Positions 6,569 through 12,622 of a stretch of DNA of 12,622 nt are shown here, piece by piece. The notes beneath the pieces are model-generated. The model worked only from the letters and a program-made list of their open reading frames with translations, was not told where the DNA came from and searched no databases. The DNA lies in contig JAKQSH010000273.1 in NCBI GenBank assembly GCA_029570245.1, positions 1 through 12,622 on the forward strand, in the 5' to 3' direction. A program made the position numbers and the translations under genes. Position 1 is the first letter of the stretch; each line of letters begins with the position of its first letter. This DNA comes from Deltaproteobacteria bacterium (GTDB taxonomy: Bacteria > Myxococcota_A > SURF-8).

Positions 6569-7131
6569 TCAACGGGAAAACTGAATATCAACATCCTCAC
6601 GATGTGCAGGGTTGATTTCCCACAAACGACGAGGCTTAAGGTTCATGCGCGCTGCGATCAGAACGTCCGGGAACTGCTCGATACGCGTGTTGTGCAGATT
6701 CACCGCTTCGTTGAAGAATTCGCGTCGATCCGCGATCTGATCTTCAAGATCGGAAATGCGCCTCTGCAATTGCCGAAAGACGCATCGGCCTTGAGTTCGG
6801 GGTAGTTTTCCACCACCGCGAACAGAGATTTGAGTGCGCTGCTGATTGCGTTATGAGCCGCGAACGAATCGGATGAGTCTGTCGCTCCCGGCAGGTTGCG
6901 CGCCCGGATTACTTTTTCAAGCGTTTCCCGCTCGTGCTCCATGTAGCGCTCGCAAACTTTTACAAGCTTGGGAAGTTCGTCGAAACGTTGTTTGAGGAGA
7001 ACGTCTATGTTGCTCCAGGCCTTGTCGATATTGTTTTTCAGGCTGACAAGCCCGTTGAAAATGGTTATCACGTAAAAAACAAGCCCCAGAATGAGAACAA
7101 GAAGAACAACCAGTACGATGGCGGAAACCAT
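6569..7131 (-). pseudogene. lemA: LemA-family protein, frame broken by an apparent 1-base loss
   Basis: LemA proteins have an N-terminal membrane helix and a helical cytoplasmic domain; their function is poorly known. ATG 7131 has a strong GGGAGGT just upstream. Frame 1 gives a TM helix (about 4-26), NGLVSLKNNIDKAWSNIDVL (26-45), and NYPELKADASF ending at codon 119. It then runs into unrelated sequence and stops at 6700. A second frame picks up exactly there with LQRRISDLEDQIADRREFF and FPDVLIAARMNLKPR, the usual LemA C-terminus, to the stop at 6569. Adding one base between 6774 and 6775 joins them as ASF-RQLQRR, about 187 residues, normal for LemA. The conserved tail shows no other damage, so the event is recent, a sequence error, or conceivably a recoding site. 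There is no good slippery heptamer. It is downstream of the GIDE gene, a familiar pairing. Confidence 0.88.
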
Positions 7132-7187
7132 TGCGGACCTCCCGATTGTTAACGAATATCCGGTTTATATGATATCAGATGACGCAA

Positions 7188-9209
7188 CTAACCGAAAGCC
7201 AGAAACTTTATGAGAAGAACGACTCCGGCTACAGAAGACGCGACAGCTCCTCCGAAGTAAATGACTCCGCCGACATTGAACCAGAACGAAAGCTTATCCT
7301 CAGATTCTTCGGCAATAATGAAAGGCAGCCCCCGTTGCAGCGGCTTATGCACCACGACTTTTTCTTCGATCTTATCTGCCGCTTCTTTTTCGGCAAGCGC
7401 ATCTTTAAGCGCCGCATACTCTGCGTCCTGACGCGCACGTTCCCACTCGTTATCGTCGATGCGACCGTTCCGATCTTCGTCGTACTGCATCAGTTTTTCC
7501 TGATCCCGCTTCAACTGACGAAGTTTATCAGTCTTGATATTTTCCACCGCCGGAGTATCGGATTTACGCGGCGACGCAAAACCGAGCACATAAACCGAAG
7601 CAAGTTCCGGTATTGTTTCTTCCACAAATTTTACATCCTGCGGCACCGCGACAGCACCCATCCCGGCCAGACCTCCGCCGGCGAAAGTTTCTTTGTGCAG
7701 CGAACGCATCTCTGCTCCTTCCGGTTCGATTATTACACTTCCGGTTTCGTCCCTCAGAATGAATGGAACCGGTCCGCTGTTGGTGTCGCTGGAAATGCTC
7801 CATGCGTTATGGTCTTTCCTGCGGCCCCTGCTGAGCACATATTTTCTGACTCTGTAATAAACACATGGAGTCCGAGAAATCGGCGCAATAAGATTGTACA
7901 TGCGCTCGACTGTGCCTTTAACTTCAACCATTCCCATGCTTAAAGAACGCGCTTTTGATGTAGGAGTGTTTTCTATCCAGCGCTTAAGCCTGAGATAGCG
8001 GAATGTCATATAAAAGAAAATCAGACCGAGAATGAAAAAGCTTATCCCGTTGCGACCTATACTTTGCCACCAGAGCGTTGCAATTTCGGTGCTGAAACGA
8101 ATTACCGGGCCGACGAGAAACGCACCGCTTAGAACTACCGCGCCTAAAACGATGCTGATAAGCGACCTTGAGCCTATGAAAGAATTGCGTGTACGTTCCG
8201 GTGGCGGCGGTGGAAGCACCCGCTCTCTGATAGGTTTTTCCGGGTGCTGAGCAGAGTGAGAAGCCGGCTTTTCTTCCGGTTTGACGCTGGATGCCTTTTC
8301 AGTTTTAACATTTTTTACAGGCACCGCAGCGGCATGTGCAACAACGGCTTTCTCCTCTTCTGCTACCCGGGTTTCGTTGTGCCGATAAATTTTTTGCAGA
8401 AGCCACCCGTAGCGCAACAGTGATTTCTGATTGTTTTCCTCTGTTCCGGTTCCGTTTGTTTCGAGCTGTATACCCGGCAGAGAGAAAAGACCGAAATCCA
8501 TTTCGAGACTGAATTTTCCGGCATATTTCCGTACAATACGCAAAGCGGTTTCGAGATTTTTTATTGAACTTTCGCCGGCGTATTTGCCCAGACTGGCCGG
8601 ATCGAATCCGCCCGGAGTGAGGCGGATCGGTGAAACATTGCCATGATCGGCAATTCCCTCTCTGAATTTATGCGGAAGAACATAGATATCCAGCACAGCT
8701 TGACCGGACTTCAATATCGCAGAGAATTTTTCCTGTGTTGACACACGGATATCTTTTCCCTGAAAGTTGACGGCCTTGTGCACAATTTTGTTGATAATTG
8801 AATTTGAAAAAGAAGCTGCAATCACCATTACGCGAGCCCCGGAAGGCAGCTCAGTCTCACGTCCCATTGAATCTCTGAAGATGATGGATTCCCGTGTCAG
8901 GCGGAACCCTTTGGCGTTGAACGGCCTTATGGAAGGGTAATCCAGATCGGAAATGCACCATTCATAGCCGTATTTTTCGATCACTCCACCGATTGCAATC
9001 AGTCGGTCTTCGCTTCTGTCCAGTGCAAGAACTCCCAGACCGTCGCCCTTGAGATTCTGGCGGGCCGAGTATGAATCAATGCCGAATCCGATACTCAGCT
9101 CATTAAGCATACTTTCGAGCGACTCTTCATTAAGGTGTCGCTGCCTGACTATCAGTCGAAGCGCTCTGTCCATTTTCAATACTTTCAGAAAAATATCAGA
9201 GGAAAACAT
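7188..9209 (-). CDS. Large GIDE-domain membrane protein with single EF-hand
   Basis: About 673 residues, counted from ATG 9209. Residues 1-280 are a soluble region I do not recognise. A Lys/Ala/Glu/Pro-rich linker (282-340) includes LPPPPPE (332-338). Two TM segments follow (about 349-369 and 389-405), then a GIDE-like domain (about 409-549) with VKGTVERM, TPCVYYRVRKYV and GSVIIEP, as in the membrane-spanning part of MULAN-type proteins. Next comes one canonical EF-hand loop, DEDRNGRIDDNE (577-588), with Ca ligands at 1, 3, 5, 9 and 12, and finally a C-terminal TM (about 649-670). No RING finger is present. A TTG at 9317 would add 36 residues but overlaps the upstream gene by 47 bp. Neither start has a clear ribosome binding site. 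The lemA start is 56 bp downstream. The biochemical role is unknown; envelope homeostasis is inference. Confidence 0.78.
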   Translation of the reverse strand: MFSSDIFLKVLKMDRALRLIVRQRHLNEESLESMLNELSIGFGIDSYSARQNLKGDGLGVLALDRSEDRLIAIGGVIEKYGYEWCISDLDYPSIRPFNAKGFRLTRESIIFRDSMGRETELPSGARVMVIAASFSNSIINKIVHKAVNFQGKDIRVSTQEKFSAILKSGQAVLDIYVLPHKFREGIADHGNVSPIRLTPGGFDPASLGKYAGESSIKNLETALRIVRKYAGKFSLEMDFGLFSLPGIQLETNGTGTEENNQKSLLRYGWLLQKIYRHNETRVAEEEKAVVAHAAAVPVKNVKTEKASSVKPEEKPASHSAQHPEKPIRERVLPPPPPERTRNSFIGSRSLISIVLGAVVLSGAFLVGPVIRFSTEIATLWWQSIGRNGISFFILGLIFFYMTFRYLRLKRWIENTPTSKARSLSMGMVEVKGTVERMYNLIAPISRTPCVYYRVRKYVLSRGRRKDHNAWSISSDTNSGPVPFILRDETGSVIIEPEGAEMRSLHKETFAGGGLAGMGAVAVPQDVKFVEETIPELASVYVLGFASPRKSDTPAVENIKTDKLRQLKRDQEKLMQYDEDRNGRIDDNEWERARQDAEYAALKDALAEKEAADKIEEKVVVHKPLQRGLPFIIAEESEDKLSFWFNVGGVIYFGGAVASSVAGVVLLIKFLAFG

Positions 9210-9270
9210 GCCATTGCGAGGCGATTTTGAGCACAATTGTAGTTCAGACAATTGTTTTTCGCGAAGAAAT

Positions 9271-10497
9271 TCAGCAGCTCTGTATAAGGTCGCCGGGGAG
9301 AAAACCTGCCGAATCAAGACGCATCAGCGCATAATCGTTGGCATGGACGCTTTCGAGATACAGATATTTCTCGCCGACTATTTCATTTACCTTCTGTTGC
9401 TGCAGTTCACCGCTTTTCTGGATCAGATGCACGCTGTCATTTCTGAATATGCGATTGCGTACCTGAACGATGTACCATCCACCGCCCATATCCTGAATGA
9501 TTTTTCCGACAAAAGTCCTCACTCCGGCAGGAGTCGCGTTGTAATAATTGATTGAAGTTTCGCGCGGCTCTCCGAAATAAAAACCTGTGCAGTAGTCGCG
9601 ATGACTAACCCTGGACAGTTCATCCAGCCAGGCCGGATCGGTGCGATAGCACTGCGGGTTCTCGAAGTAGCGGTCGATGGCCTGACGATAACAACGGATT
9701 GTTGAGGCGACATAATTCAAGCCCTTCATGCGACCTTCGATTTTGAAGGAAGATACGCCGGACTCGATAAGCGCCGGAACATGTTCTATCATGCATAGAT
9801 CACGCGAGTTGAAAATGTGAGTGCCGTGCTCGTCTTCGACAACCGGCCAGTATTCGCCGGGGCGTTTCTCTTCTACCACTTCATAACTGAAACGGCACGA
9901 CTGTGTGCATTCGCCAGAATTGCCGCCACGCAGCGTAAGGAAATTACTCAACAGGCAGCGTCCTGAATATGATATGCACATTGCCCCGTGCACAAACACT
10001 TCAATCTCGGCTTCTGTGGCATGTGCGATTTCGGACACTTCCGACAGCGAAAGCTCACGGGCCAGATTGACTCGTTTCACGCCCATTCCGTGCCAGAAAT
10101 CAACCGCACCGATGTTCGTAGTATTGGCCTGCGTGCTCAGATGCAACGGAATTTCAGGTACAATGGTTCTGGCCGCCATTATTACCGCCGGATCGGAAGC
10201 GATAATGGCATCAGGATGAACTTCCATTCCGATGAATCCGAGATAATCTTCGATCTCAGGCAACTGAGCATTGCGAGGAAAAATATTCAGCGCCAGATAT
10301 ACTTTTACTCCATTCCGGTTTGCAAGCGAAACCGCCTCAATCAGCTCATCGTCGCTGAAATTCTCGGCAAAACTGCGAAGAGAAAAACGCTTGCCGGCCA
10401 GATAAACAGCATCTGCGCCATAATGAATTGCCGTCTCCAGTTTTTCGAAACTGCCGGCCGGCGCCAGAAGTTCGACTTTTTCTCTTTCGTTTCGCAT
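9271..10497 (-). CDS. U32-family iron-sulfur protein (peptidase U32 / RNA hydroxylation type)
   Basis: A 408-residue cytoplasmic protein. The N-terminus VELLAPAGS (8-16) and GADAVYLAGK (27-36) is the usual TIM-barrel opening of the family. The signature EVFVHGAMC-x6-C (166-181), with SGRC at 178-181, and later cysteines C197, C201 and C235, provide the [4Fe-4S] ligands known for this family. SFKIEGRMK (250-258) is also typical. Members studied in E. coli (TrhP, RlhA) hydroxylate tRNA or 23S rRNA using prephenate, and others work in ubiquinone synthesis (UbiU/V). The old peptidase label is not well supported. The C-terminal about 80 residues form the small beta domain seen in TrhP-like proteins. 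ATG 10497 has CAGGA just upstream. It is the first gene of the minus-strand cluster, with 61 bp before the GIDE gene. The exact RNA target cannot be fixed from sequence. Confidence 0.9.
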   Translation of the reverse strand: MRNEREKVELLAPAGSFEKLETAIHYGADAVYLAGKRFSLRSFAENFSDDELIEAVSLANRNGVKVYLALNIFPRNAQLPEIEDYLGFIGMEVHPDAIIASDPAVIMAARTIVPEIPLHLSTQANTTNIGAVDFWHGMGVKRVNLARELSLSEVSEIAHATEAEIEVFVHGAMCISYSGRCLLSNFLTLRGGNSGECTQSCRFSYEVVEEKRPGEYWPVVEDEHGTHIFNSRDLCMIEHVPALIESGVSSFKIEGRMKGLNYVASTIRCYRQAIDRYFENPQCYRTDPAWLDELSRVSHRDYCTGFYFGEPRETSINYYNATPAGVRTFVGKIIQDMGGGWYIVQVRNRIFRNDSVHLIQKSGELQQQKVNEIVGEKYLYLESVHANDYALMRLDSAGFLPGDLIQSC

Positions 10498-10612
10498 ATT
10501 CCTGCCATAAACAAATTCAGTGCCAGACTATATAATGCAATTCGCCGAATATAGCCAGCGGCATTTTGCTGTCCGATGTCAGCTTCAGACTGTCTGTTTT
10601 TTGCGCAATATC

Positions 10613-10641
10613 TTGATTTGTTAATGTATTCGATATATTAT
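10613..10641 (+). promoter_or_regulatory. Sigma-70-type promoter for the acrylyl-CoA reductase gene
   Basis: TTGATT (10613-10618) and TATTAT (10636-10641) are separated by exactly 17 bp in an AT-rich stretch, giving a leader of about 50 nt before ATG 10698. It lies in the 200 bp divergent gap with the U32 gene. No equally good promoter was found for the U32 gene on the other strand. Confidence 0.55.
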
Positions 10642-10686
10642 ATGCAACAACTCTGGTTGAATGCCCCCATTGAATTATGCTGTTGC

Positions 10687-10693
10687 GAGGTGA
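10687..10693 (+). promoter_or_regulatory. Strong ribosome binding site fixing the reductase start
   Basis: GAGGTGA ends 4 bases before ATG 10698. It lies inside the coding sequence if the earlier in-frame ATG 10677 were used, which itself has no ribosome binding site. This argues for the shorter protein. Confidence 0.75.
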
Positions 10694-10697
10694 TTTC

Positions 10698-11726
10698 ATG
10701 TCTGAAAAAACGTTCAGGGCCATGACAGTCAGCGAAGACGGAGAAAACCGCTTTCTGATGGAAATCAAACAGAAAGCTTTCGACGAGCTGCCGCCGGGTG
10801 ACGTGCTGGTGCGCGTTCAGTATTCTTCAATCAATTACAAAGACGCGCTTTCAGCCAGTGGAAATCGTGGCGTTACCAGACTATATCCGCATACGCCGGG
10901 AATCGACGCCGCCGGCATTGTCGTAGAATCCATCGGCTCGGAATTCAATCCCGGCGATCATGTACTTGTCACTGGATTCGATCTTGGAATGAATACTTCT
11001 GGAGGGTTTGCGGAATATATCCGCGTTCCGTCGGAATGGATAGCAATGATGCCTGTCGGACTGACGTTCAGAGAGGCAATGACTTTCGGTACGGCAGGAC
11101 TGACCGCCGGTCTTTCGGTTTACAAACTGACGGAAATCGGCGGAGTAAGGCCATCCGCCGGACCGATTCTGGTAAGCGGCGCACGCGGCGGAGTGGGCAG
11201 CCACGCAGTGCGCCTCCTCGCGAAACTTGGTTATGAAGTCACCGCCGTTACCGGAATTCTCGAAAATCCAGCCGAAGATTTCGAAAAAGACAGGCAATAT
11301 CTGCATGCCCTTGGTGCAAAAGAAGTGATTTCACGCGAGGACGCCTGCGATGTTTCGGGAAAGCCGCTTCTTAAACCACGCTGGGCCGGAGTTATCGACA
11401 CTGTCGGCGGAGATATTCTGGCTACGGCGCTGAAAAACACCATGTATGGCGGCGTCGTAACCGCCTGCGGCAACGCTGCTTCTTTTGAACTGAATATCAA
11501 CGTTTTTCCTTTCATTCTGCGAGGCGTAACGCTTTACGGAATCGATTCGGTAATGTGCCCTATGTATCTCCGCAACGAAATATGGCGGCGTTTTGCGGGA
11601 GACTGGAAGCTTTCGGATGAGGAAGCCGAACAAATGGCGTTTGAATGTGGACTGGAAGATGTTCCTGTACATATCGAAAAATTGCTGAAGGGAACGCTCA
11701 AAGGCCGTGCAGTTGTAAAAATATAG
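10698..11726 (+). CDS. acuI: YhdH/AcuI-family acrylyl-CoA reductase (NADPH)
   Basis: A 342-residue medium-chain zinc-independent oxidoreductase. AcuI enzymes reduce toxic acrylyl-CoA to propionyl-CoA with NADPH, as in DMSP or 3-hydroxypropionate metabolism; many YhdH proteins simply detoxify. Visible marks are SSINYKDAL (43-51), HTPGIDAAG (65-73), the family stretch VTGFDLGMNTSGGFAEY (91-107), FGTAGLTA (130-137), and the Rossmann nucleotide loop GARGGVG (161-167) followed by an NADP-type region. Classical catalytic zinc cysteines are absent, as expected for the quinone-reductase branch. A short insert (about ENPAEDFEKD, 189-198) sits between the Rossmann strand and LGAKEVISR. The gene stands alone with its own promoter and a terminator at 11748-11781. 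No CoA-transferase or DMSP lyase genes are nearby, so a general detoxification role is as likely as a pathway role. Confidence 0.9.
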   Translation: MSEKTFRAMTVSEDGENRFLMEIKQKAFDELPPGDVLVRVQYSSINYKDALSASGNRGVTRLYPHTPGIDAAGIVVESIGSEFNPGDHVLVTGFDLGMNTSGGFAEYIRVPSEWIAMMPVGLTFREAMTFGTAGLTAGLSVYKLTEIGGVRPSAGPILVSGARGGVGSHAVRLLAKLGYEVTAVTGILENPAEDFEKDRQYLHALGAKEVISREDACDVSGKPLLKPRWAGVIDTVGGDILATALKNTMYGGVVTACGNAASFELNINVFPFILRGVTLYGIDSVMCPMYLRNEIWRRFAGDWKLSDEEAEQMAFECGLEDVPVHIEKLLKGTLKGRAVVKI

Positions 11727-11747
11727 AACACTAATAGTGCAAAAAAG

Positions 11748-11781
11748 AAAACGGGCGGCACAGCATGTCGCCCGTTTTTTT
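11748..11781. terminator. Bidirectional rho-independent terminator
   Basis: ACGGGCG (11751-11757) pairs with CGCCCGT (11769-11775). Further inner G-U and C-G pairs leave a loop of about 7 nt, and four A-T pairs extend the base. A T-run (11775-11781) follows on the plus strand, and an A-rich tract (11741-11750) serves the minus strand. It sits between two convergent genes and can stop both. Confidence 0.9.
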
Positions 11782-11806
11782 ATGGCACAATGCGAGGCAA
11801 GGCAAC

Positions 11807-12622
11807 CTACAGTGGTTTTACCGGAAGATAAATATCAACGATGTGTTTGCCCTCAGGATGATCTTTGGGGCTGTTAAGGTAAACCTCAAAGCAGGGACGA
11901 TCGTCCGGCAGATAGCCGCTTGCAGGCAGCCATGAACCACAGATTCCGGCCCAGGCGTCTTCGTACTGATGCGGAAGAATCTCGAAATGAGAAACCGCAT
12001 AGCTTCCACCTGAAATAACCGCTTTGCCGACTTCGCCGTCAACTGCGGTTCCGGGCGGCACTGTCAGGCAGACATCCAGGCGCAGCTTGCTGTCTTCCGT
12101 TACACTGGGATCATCGTGATAGACAGAAATGCATTTCGTTTCTTCAGAAATCAATCCCCGCGCTCCGGCCCACTGAAAAAGCCTTCCGAAAAGTCTGCCG
12201 AAAAGCGCTTCATCGCCCTTGTATGGTCCGATGTTTCGGATGTAAACAACAGGCATGTCGGGAATTTGTTTCACTTCCACCTTGAAATCAGTTCCATTTT
12301 TCATTTTTATGCTCCATAAGAAGTTGTTCGACACGCCCGAACAATAATCAATATCGACGCTTATTGCCTGACATCCGTTGCCATTCGTTTGACAAATCTT
12401 GCTATCAGACATGTTTCTGATTTCCATCGAAGTTCCGTCGCTCTCGCGCCATGCACTTGGCGTTATGCCGAAATGCTGAGAAAAGGCCCGCGAAAACGCA
12501 TCTGAACCAGAAAAGCCACACTCGAAAGCGATTTCGGTTATGGATTTGGCGGGTTCATTCTTAAGCCTTGCGGCTGCTTTTTCAAGACGTATTCTCTTTG
12601 TGAACTGGTGGCAGGTTTCCCC
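11807..12622 (-). CDS. AraC-family regulator with GyrI-like ligand domain (5' end outside window)
   Basis: The frame runs without a stop from the window edge, giving 271 visible C-terminal residues. ATG 12427 is internal: 65 codons upstream of it still encode protein. Residues 1-60 are the second helix-turn-helix of an AraC/XylS DNA-binding domain (RIRLEKAAARL, SITEIAFECGFS, AFSRAFSQHFGITPSAWR). A short linker leads to a GyrI-like effector-binding domain (about 108-271) with VEVKQIPDMPVVYIRNIGPY, YHDDP, and an acidic C-terminal HIVDIYLPV. Such regulators, like Rob or BmrR-type sensors, bind small hydrophobic or cationic molecules and control efflux or stress genes. The first HTH lies beyond the window. 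Its target is unknown. It converges on the reductase gene, so that gene is not an obvious divergent target. Confidence 0.92.
   Translation of the reverse strand, partial: GETCHQFTKRIRLEKAAARLKNEPAKSITEIAFECGFSGSDAFSRAFSQHFGITPSAWRESDGTSMEIRNMSDSKICQTNGNGCQAISVDIDYCSGVSNNFLWSIKMKNGTDFKVEVKQIPDMPVVYIRNIGPYKGDEALFGRLFGRLFQWAGARGLISEETKCISVYHDDPSVTEDSKLRLDVCLTVPPGTAVDGEVGKAVISGGSYAVSHFEILPHQYEDAWAGICGSWLPASGYLPDDRPCFEVYLNSPKDHPEGKHIVDIYLPVKPL

Noticed and set aside
6774..6780. Programmed -1 frameshifting as the explanation for broken lemA
   Set aside because: The shift would give the right product, but the sequence around TCT TTC is not an X-XXY-YYZ slippery heptamer. LemA is not known to need recoding. 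A mutation or sequencing error is simpler.
7179..7943. Long plus-strand open frame (254 codons) opposite the GIDE gene
   Set aside because: It is antisense to a well-supported protein, has no recognised domain, and its composition (Arg, Phe and His excess) is typical of a shadow frame.
9213..9230. Similarity of TTGCGAGGCGATTTT here to TTGCGAGGTGATTTC at 10684-10697 as a dispersed repeat
   Set aside because: One copy is the reductase ribosome binding site and the other is antisense in the GIDE coding region or leader. The match is short and has no further flanking similarity.

Overview
The window is about 12.6 kb of gene-dense bacterial chromosome with moderate GC. It holds ten genes, both outermost ones cut by the window edges, and no gap above about 200 bases. 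A lipoprotein with a signal peptide suggests a Gram-negative envelope. The hybrid kinase, the PAS-GGDEF family, the LemA/GIDE pair and the U32 protein would fit a PVC-type bacterium (Lentisphaerota-like) or a deltaproteobacterial-type anaerobe. This placement is an impression from protein style, not a demonstrated assignment. I see no IS element, tRNA, rRNA, CRISPR array or attachment site.

Left block (3-3628, + strand), signalling: the C-terminal part of a PAS-histidine kinase-receiver hybrid, a 62-residue zinc-ribbon-like protein, a PAS-GGDEF protein and a PilZ-type protein. The GGDEF domain has lost several catalytic-site residues but keeps an RxxD inhibitory-site motif. The PilZ protein next to it keeps NxSxxG but has Lys in place of the first Arg of RxxxR. 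Together they read as a possible c-di-GMP sensing pair rather than a synthesis module.

Middle (3644-6049): a small CxxC glutaredoxin (-) and an NhaC-family antiporter (+) are divergently transcribed from a 180 bp region. A perfect 8 bp hairpin covers the glutaredoxin ribosome binding site and touches its start codon. The antiporter carries an unusual ~95-residue, four-cysteine segment between TM1 and the rest of the protein.

Right-centre (6060-10497, - strand), a likely operon: U32-family [4Fe-4S] protein, then a large membrane GIDE-domain protein with a single canonical EF-hand, then LemA, then a lipoprotein with a polyproline run and an acidic tail. The lemA reading frame is broken by an apparent single-base loss. 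Adding one base restores a normal LemA from end to end, so this is either a recent mutation or a sequence error.

Right end (10698-12622): a YhdH/AcuI-type acrylyl-CoA reductase (+) with a good promoter and a strong ribosome binding site converges, across a bidirectional terminator, on an AraC-type regulator with a GyrI-like ligand-binding domain (-), whose N-terminus lies outside the window.

The most rewarding places to look are the degenerate GGDEF/PilZ pair, the GIDE-EF-hand/LemA/lipoprotein envelope operon with its frameshift, and the hairpin over the glutaredoxin start. I did not find a clear defence or mobile system.
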